Source: Morganella morganii (GTDB lineage: Bacteria; Pseudomonadota; Gammaproteobacteria; Enterobacterales; Enterobacteriaceae). Taken from it: 64,000 nucleotides of DNA. The translations under genes were made by a program, and so were the position numbers. Positions 60,001 to 64,000 of this stretch are shown in pieces (the stretch's first letter is position 1; every line of letters starts with the position of its first letter). Where the stretch lies: positions 1-64,000 of the forward strand of contig NZ_VKKS01000002.1 in the NCBI RefSeq assembly GCF_019402645.1, given 5' to 3'. The notes beneath the pieces are model-generated. The model was not told the DNA's origin. It searched no databases and was given only the letters and a program-made list of their open reading frames with translations.

Positions 60001-60379
60001 GCCGTCCCTGTTCCAGCAATTGTCCGCTGAGCCGGATAGCCTGCTGCTCAAGGTCGCTGATAGGGCGGGTGGTCAGAATTTTGGCCGGGGAATCACTCTC
60101 TTCCAGCAGTTGCTGGCGTAACGCCCTGACCAGCTTCGGGAAATTATCAATGGTGTCCTGATAGCTTTGTGCCCGTTCATCCGCGGTTTTACTGTCTGTC
60201 AGCCAGTTCAGGGTCGCCTGTAACGCCTGAGCCATCTCAATATCTTTCGGATCTTTGCTGTTCTCAATCCGCTTGAGTTCCTGGCGGATCTGAGGCTCGT
60301 TAATATCCGATGCCGCATATGCCGCTGTCAGCGGGGAAAAAAGAAAAACCGCCAGTAAAAATGAGATAATCAGGCGCAC
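57017..60379 (-). CDS. mscM: Miniconductance mechanosensitive channel MscM
   Basis: 1120 residues (E. coli MscM/YjeP 1107). A signal peptide (about 1-22, ending AYA) precedes a long periplasmic coiled-coil region (25-480), a block of about eight membrane helices and the C-terminal MscS domain (GVGLGFGLQEIFANIVSGLMILFEKPIRIGDTV). It releases solutes during hypo-osmotic stress. It lies 12 nt downstream of psd, as in E. coli, so the two are likely co-transcribed. Confidence 0.96.
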   Translation of the reverse strand: MRLIISFLLAVFLFSPLTAAYAASDINEPQIRQELKRIENSKDPKDIEMAQALQATLNWLTDSKTADERAQSYQDTIDNFPKLVRALRQQLLEESDSPAKILTTRPISDLEQQAIRLSGQLLEQGRLLQQEQDKNREISDSLTLLPQQQSEARRLLNEATSRQQGLATPLTPLADAQATLAAAEVQARKATVNELELAQLSANNRQELTRIRLELLRKRYQRLDLELQQLRSVLNGKRQQKAELALERTELLAEQAGDLPPFLKEQIDINRELSQVLNDQAVYMSDIGEKQRKAATDIQKARQVLGTIQEQAQWLNGSTALGEALRAQLSRLPDMPKPQQLDKEITDLRVERLKYENMLDALSGNNNETDIPQTASLPADQASLYQQLIQNRKELLGSLLSGYDTEILELTKLKVTTSQLSDVLIEVRDDTHRYLFWVADATPVSLNYPIEVLTSLTKLLSLDTLAQLGGAFKTMFSWQNKEISLYIIGTLLLAIFGLNYRRHYQAFLDRTSQRIGKVTQDRFSITLRTLFWSVLVSLPLPVLWSAIGYGLQNAWQYPMAKAIGDGVSATTPVLWLFMFCATFARPNGLFTAQFRWPEARVKRAMRFYQLSIFVIVPLMMALTTFEYFNDREFAPTLGRLCFLLLCAALFIITSSLRRAGVPLYLDRHGSGDNAISKGMWWLLLLAPVAAAIAALLGYLATSQALLGRLETSVAIWFMLLVVYNIITRWMLIQRRRIAFERAKQRRAEILAQRAKSDDDSSVNSNANSAEGVIDIEEQVIDLDTISAQSVGLVRSILTMIALVSCILLWSELHTAFSFLENIRLWDVSSSINGVDTLQPITLGSVFVAILVIIITTQLVRNLPALLELALLQHLDLTPGTGYAITTLTKYAITLVGGIVGFSLIGIEWSKMQWFVTAMGVGLGFGLQEIFANIVSGLMILFEKPIRIGDTVTIRDLTGSITRINTRATTLTDWDRKEIIVPNKAFITEQFINWSLSDTVTRIVLTIPVPAEANPEQVTILLLMAAQDSAMILDTPNPEAYLVDLQQGIQIFELRAYAAEMGHRLPARHEIHQNILRSFAENNIILPFPPFEARVDMVGNILRSGTKNLSGRNPSRKSGAL

Positions 60380-60391
60380 AGGGGAAAGTCC

Positions 60392-61327
60392 TCAGTTAGT
60401 GGCAGCGGCGTCCGGTTGTGACGGGCATGCAGGGCCTTCTTCTGCGTGTGTGTTATCATCCGCGATGATGCGGGTTGCCAGCAGCTCCCCCATACGGGTG
60501 GAAACACCGTTTGCCAGCATGCTGTTCAGTGCAACCTTATCAGCAGGGAACAGGTTGATAACCGTGGAACCGAGCTTAAAGCGGCCCATCTCTTCCCCTT
60601 TTTTCAGGTTTACCGCACAGACACTGTCATGTGGCGGGTAAGTCCAGCGACGGACAATCCCTTCACGCGGCGGAGTGACCATACCGCACCAGACGGTTTC
60701 CATACTGCCGACAATAGTGGCACCCACCAGAATCTGCACCATCGGGCCGAAATCGGTATCAAAGACACAGATCAGGCGCTCGTTGCGGGCGAACAGGTTC
60801 GGTACATTGGCAGCGGTCAGCGGGTTGACGGAGAACAGGTCGCCCGGGACATAGATCATTTCGCGCAGATGGCCGTCACACGGCATGTGCACGCGGTGGT
60901 AATCACGCGGGGATAAGTAAGTGGTTACAAACTGTCCGTTACGGAACTGATCTGCCAGCTGCCAGTTTCCGGCGAGCAGGGCTTCCAGGGTATAGTTATG
61001 CCCTTTGGCCTGTAAAATCTGATCGTCACGGATAAGCCCCAGCTGACTGATGGTGCCGTCAGCCGGCAGTGCCAGGGTTTCGCTGCCCTGTACGATCGGG
61101 CGGACTTCCTCTTTCAGCGCCCGGATAAAAAACTCATTGAAGGTACTGTAAGCGATAAATTCGCTCTCTTTCGCTTCCTGCATATCCACTTTGTAGGCTT
61201 TGGCGAATGTTTTGATCACCAGCTGTGTCAGCCAGCCAAGTTTTTTGTTGGCAAAGCGGCCCGCCAGCTGAGTAACACACTGTTTAGGCAGCAAATATTG
61301 TAATTTTATTTTAAGAGTATCCAGCAC
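60392..61327 (-). CDS. psd: Phosphatidylserine decarboxylase proenzyme
   Basis: 311 residues (E. coli 322). It makes phosphatidylethanolamine at the inner membrane. The self-cleavage motif LGST places the cut between Gly253 and Ser254, giving the pyruvoyl group; the triad residues Asp90 and His147 are also present. The C-terminal tail is shorter than in E. coli and differs in sequence. First gene of psd-mscM. Confidence 0.97.
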   Translation of the reverse strand: MLDTLKIKLQYLLPKQCVTQLAGRFANKKLGWLTQLVIKTFAKAYKVDMQEAKESEFIAYSTFNEFFIRALKEEVRPIVQGSETLALPADGTISQLGLIRDDQILQAKGHNYTLEALLAGNWQLADQFRNGQFVTTYLSPRDYHRVHMPCDGHLREMIYVPGDLFSVNPLTAANVPNLFARNERLICVFDTDFGPMVQILVGATIVGSMETVWCGMVTPPREGIVRRWTYPPHDSVCAVNLKKGEEMGRFKLGSTVINLFPADKVALNSMLANGVSTRMGELLATRIIADDNTHAEEGPACPSQPDAAATN

Positions 61328-61416
61328 ATCGACCTCTGGTATTGTTTGTTATCTGCCGGTTTTTCCGGCGAATTCTGAACAAAAGGGGGCTATTGTACCT
61401 GTGCTTATTGCGCTTG

Positions 61417-62466
61417 TCAGTCTTCACCGGCTGTAAAATTACGGCGTGGTTTTACCTGTGCCATACTTTCTAGGATGCGGTGATAATTTTCAAAGCGCTC
61501 CGCGCTTATTGCGCCTTTTTCCACAGCGTCGCGCAGCGCACAGCCCGGGTCATCCCCGTGTTTGCAGTCACGGAATTTACAGCCGCCGAGATAATCGCGG
61601 AACTCTGTGAATCCCTGAGTGACCTGCTCCGGTGTCAGGTGCCACAAACCGAATTCGCGAACCCCGGGTGAGTCGATCACATCCCCGCCGTGCGGGAAAT
61701 GATACAGCCGTGAGGCGGTGGTGGTGTGCTGACCCAGCCCGGAAACATCAGAAACGTTATTCACCAGGATATCTGCGGTTTCCGGCAGTAATGTATTAAG
61801 CAGGCTGGATTTTCCGACACCGGATTGTCCGGCGAAGATAGAAATCCGTCCGGCAAGTGCCGCCGTCAGCGCATCCATTCCCTCGTTGGTGTGGCCGGAC
61901 ACTTCCAGCACACGGTATCCGATATTACGGTAGATATTCATTAAATCATTGACCCGGTCGCGGCTTTCGTCATTCAGCAGGTCAATTTTGTTGAGAACAA
62001 TCAGCGGTTCCACACCGAGTGTTTCGCAGGCGACCAGATAGCGATCAATAATATTGAGTGATAATTCCGGCAAAATCGCGGAAACAATCACGATTTGGTT
62101 GATATTGGCGGCGATCGGTTTGAGACCGTCATAAAAATCCGGGCGGGTCAGTACCGAATCGCGTTCATGTACTGCCTCAACAATCCCGTTAACACGGCCT
62201 TCCCCGTTATTCTGCAATGCCGCACGCCAGACCACGCGGTCACCGGTAACCAGTGATTTGATGGTGCGGCGCAGGTTGCAGCGCTGCACAGAGCCGTCTG
62301 CGGCCTCAATATCCGCGTGCTGCCCGAAGCGGCTGATTACCTGTCCTTCCTGAGCCTCACCGAACAGGCTGTCCTCAGGCTCCGGCCGGTTCTCTCTGCG
62401 CAGCTTGCGCTGCTGGTTTGCCTGAACACGCCGTACCTGACCTTTGGAAAGTTTTTGTTTAGCCAA
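61417..62466 (-). CDS. rsgA: Ribosome small-subunit biogenesis GTPase RsgA
   Basis: 349 residues (E. coli 350), a circularly permuted GTPase for late 30S maturation. After an N-terminal OB fold come G4 (LNKIDLL), G1 ([10 protein letters not shown]) and G3 (DSPGVREFG), then the zinc motif in [15 protein letters not shown]. Start: TTG at 62466 lies 6 nt after GAGG and gives (M)AKQKLSKGQ, aligned with E. coli MSKNKLSKGQ; a GTG at 62508 extends the frame but is not conserved. Divergent from orn. Confidence 0.95.
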   Translation of the reverse strand: MAKQKLSKGQVRRVQANQQRKLRRENRPEPEDSLFGEAQEGQVISRFGQHADIEAADGSVQRCNLRRTIKSLVTGDRVVWRAALQNNGEGRVNGIVEAVHERDSVLTRPDFYDGLKPIAANINQIVIVSAILPELSLNIIDRYLVACETLGVEPLIVLNKIDLLNDESRDRVNDLMNIYRNIGYRVLEVSGHTNEGMDALTAALAGRISIFAGQSGVGKSSLLNTLLPETADILVNNVSDVSGLGQHTTTASRLYHFPHGGDVIDSPGVREFGLWHLTPEQVTQGFTEFRDYLGGCKFRDCKHGDDPGCALRDAVEKGAISAERFENYHRILESMAQVKPRRNFTAGED

Positions 62467-62646
62467 CGAAACCTCGTCTTTTTTGACACAACATAAATTT
62501 GACACCACATAAAGAAGATAGTGCCCGCCGGGGTGACTCGCGGCAGGACAGATTACGCGCTATGATACACCATTCATTTTACCCGTCATCATTCAATCCG
62601 TATGAATAAAAAACAGGCGGATACTCAGGTAACTATAGGATACAAA

Positions 62647-63192
62647 ATGGCAAAAAGTGAACAGAACCTTATCTGGATTGATCTGGAAATGACCGGGCTT
62701 GACCCGGAACGTGACCGGATTATCGAAATCGCCACCATTGTGACGGATGCAAACCTGAATATTCTGGCAGAAGGCCCGGTCCTGGCGGTACATCAGTCTG
62801 ATGGGCAGTTAGACCTGATGGATGACTGGAATGTCCGCACACACAGTGCCAGCGGGTTAATTGAGCGTGTCCGCGCCAGCACTTACTCTGATGCACAGGC
62901 GGAGCAGGCGACTATCGCGTTTCTGGAGCAGTGGGTACCGCAGGGTGTTTCACCTATCTGCGGCAATAGTGTCGGTCAGGATCGCCGTTTTCTGTTCCGT
63001 TATATGCCTGCTCTGGAGCAATATTTTCACTACCGCTACCTGGATGTCAGTACCCTGAAAGAACTGGCCCGCCGCTGGAAACCTGAAGTGCTGGACGGCT
63101 TCACCAAGAAAAATACCCATCAGGCGCTGGATGATATCCGTGAGTCAATTGCAGAACTGGCTTACTACCGCGAAACCTTTATCCGTCTGTGA
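62647..63192 (+). CDS. orn: Oligoribonuclease
   Basis: 181 residues, the E. coli length. A DEDDh 3'-5' exonuclease that degrades RNA dinucleotides, including pGpG from cyclic-di-GMP turnover. Active-site Asp12 and Glu14 lie in [18 protein letters not shown]; the late Asp and His are in [11 protein letters not shown]. Start: ATG at 62647 with AGGA 6 nt upstream; the open frame to 62602 adds non-conserved residues. Upstream of the tRNA-Gly genes as in E. coli. Confidence 0.97.
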   Translation: MAKSEQNLIWIDLEMTGLDPERDRIIEIATIVTDANLNILAEGPVLAVHQSDGQLDLMDDWNVRTHSASGLIERVRASTYSDAQAEQATIAFLEQWVPQGVSPICGNSVGQDRRFLFRYMPALEQYFHYRYLDVSTLKELARRWKPEVLDGFTKKNTHQALDDIRESIAELAYYRETFIRL

Positions 63193-63319
63193 CAGAAACA
63201 GAGTACATGATTTTCCGCCGCGGATCGGTTAATATTAGCGCGGGTTGCATATTTTATAGCAGATTTGCCGGTTTTATCGGCGTTTGAACAAAAAAATTCA
63301 TTTTTTAGTGCCGGAGGGC

Positions 63320-63347
63320 TTGCCAGAAAATGAATTTTTCGTATAAT
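63320..63347 (+). promoter_or_regulatory. Promoter of the tRNA-Gly cluster
   Basis: TTGCCA and a perfect TATAAT with 16-bp spacing, followed by a GC-rich discriminator (GCGCTCCCC), 60 bp before the first tRNA-Gly. Typical of stringently controlled stable RNA genes. Confidence 0.8.
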
Positions 63348-63407
63348 GCGCTCCCCGTACCGAGATAGATTTTCAATCAAAAGCGGTGCGGGCAAATTGC
63401 AAAACAT

Positions 63408-63483
<76 letters not shown>

Positions 63484-63517
63484 GTTTTCAGTTTGTCAGG
63501 TGTATACCGGTTGTGAC

Positions 63518-63593
<76 letters not shown>

Positions 63594-63627
63594 GTTTTCA
63601 GTTTGTCAGGTGTATACCGGTCGTGAC

Positions 63628-63703
<76 letters not shown>

Positions 63704-64000
63704 GTTTTTCTTCTCTTCATTATCCCCCTCTGAAGTATTGTTATTCCGAATATCCTTTTATTGTTTATATCACCGGTTCCGCCGGGAAAATTGCTGTGCG
63801 GTGCAAATAAACATCAATAACGGTTACTTGCCGCGCAAAACTGGTCATGCTGAATTTTTGCTGATAATTTAATCTGTTAGATACTTTTTTTTCGTCAAAA
63901 CGGGGAAAAAGCTTGCTAATACCGGCGCGGTGAAATAAAATTTGCGCCCTCTCTGACGAAGGGCAGATGAACGATCACCAGCGGTGATTATTCAGACAGC
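63704..64000. other. Region after the tRNA-Gly cluster
   Basis: 297 bases to the window edge without a recognisable gene. The left part is AT-rich. A strong promoter-like sequence lies at 63913-63941. In E. coli queG would follow; it is not seen here. Confidence 0.5.
63913..63941 (+). promoter_or_regulatory. Strong promoter-like element at window end
   Basis: TTGCTA and TAAAAT are 17 bp apart, with an AT-rich upstream stretch (T8 and A5 runs) and a GC-rich discriminator (TTGCGCCC). This is the form of rRNA or tRNA promoters. The transcribed gene lies beyond the window. Confidence 0.55.

Overview
This window is a stretch of chromosome backbone from a gammaproteobacterium of the order Enterobacterales. 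Protein sequences and gene order follow the E. coli 84-86 min region closely. The roughly even GC content and the genes missing relative to E. coli fit Morganella or a close relative better than Proteus or Providencia, which are AT-richer. The genus is an inference from memory; no database was searched.

Layout. (1) 1-406: the distal end of an rRNA operon (5S rRNA, tRNA-Asp, tRNA-Trp, terminator). (2) 0.5-3.4 kb: hdfR, the maoS site with maoP, and comM. (3) 3.9-13.0 kb: branched-chain amino acid synthesis, with the ilvL attenuator, ilvGMEDA, the regulator ilvY and its target ilvC. (4) 13.1-20.3 kb: rep, gppA, rhlB, trxA and rho. (5) 20.5-33.4 kb: the complete 12-gene enterobacterial common antigen (ECA) cluster, wecA to wecG. 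(6) 33.5-34.0 kb: tRNA-Arg, -His, -Leu and -Pro. (7) 34.1-34.6 kb: the small RNA GlmZ, absent from a protein-only view, with a sigma-54 promoter and upstream GlrR- and IHF-like sites. (8) 34.7-46.1 kb: hemCDXY facing cyaA, then cyaY, lptM, dapF, a DUF484 gene, xerC and yigB. (9) 46.2-54.9 kb: uvrD behind a LexA box, corA, a divergent DedA-family gene, rarD, recQ, pldB and yigL. (10) 54.95-57.0 kb: an amino-acid permease, an AT-rich gap and a frameshifted DUF3761 gene. (11) 57.0-63.7 kb: mscM, psd, rsgA, orn and three tRNA-Gly genes, a block that lies near 94.5 min in E. coli. The window ends in what looks like a strong stable-RNA type promoter.

Functional themes are branched-chain amino acid synthesis under attenuation and LysR control, ECA assembly on undecaprenyl phosphate, haem synthesis, cAMP signalling, DNA repair and resolution (Rep, UvrD, RecQ, XerC), and RNA turnover and termination (Rho, RhlB, Orn).

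No phage, insertion sequence, CRISPR array or defence island is visible, and I do not see a new multi-gene system. The items most worth a second look are the DUF3761 gene broken at an A6 run, the synteny junction it sits in, the GlmZ control region, the maoS site, several perfect palindromes of unknown role and the DedA-family protein lacking the usual acidic residues. Start codons were moved from the longest reading frame for many genes, using ribosome binding sites and family N-termini remembered from E. coli.
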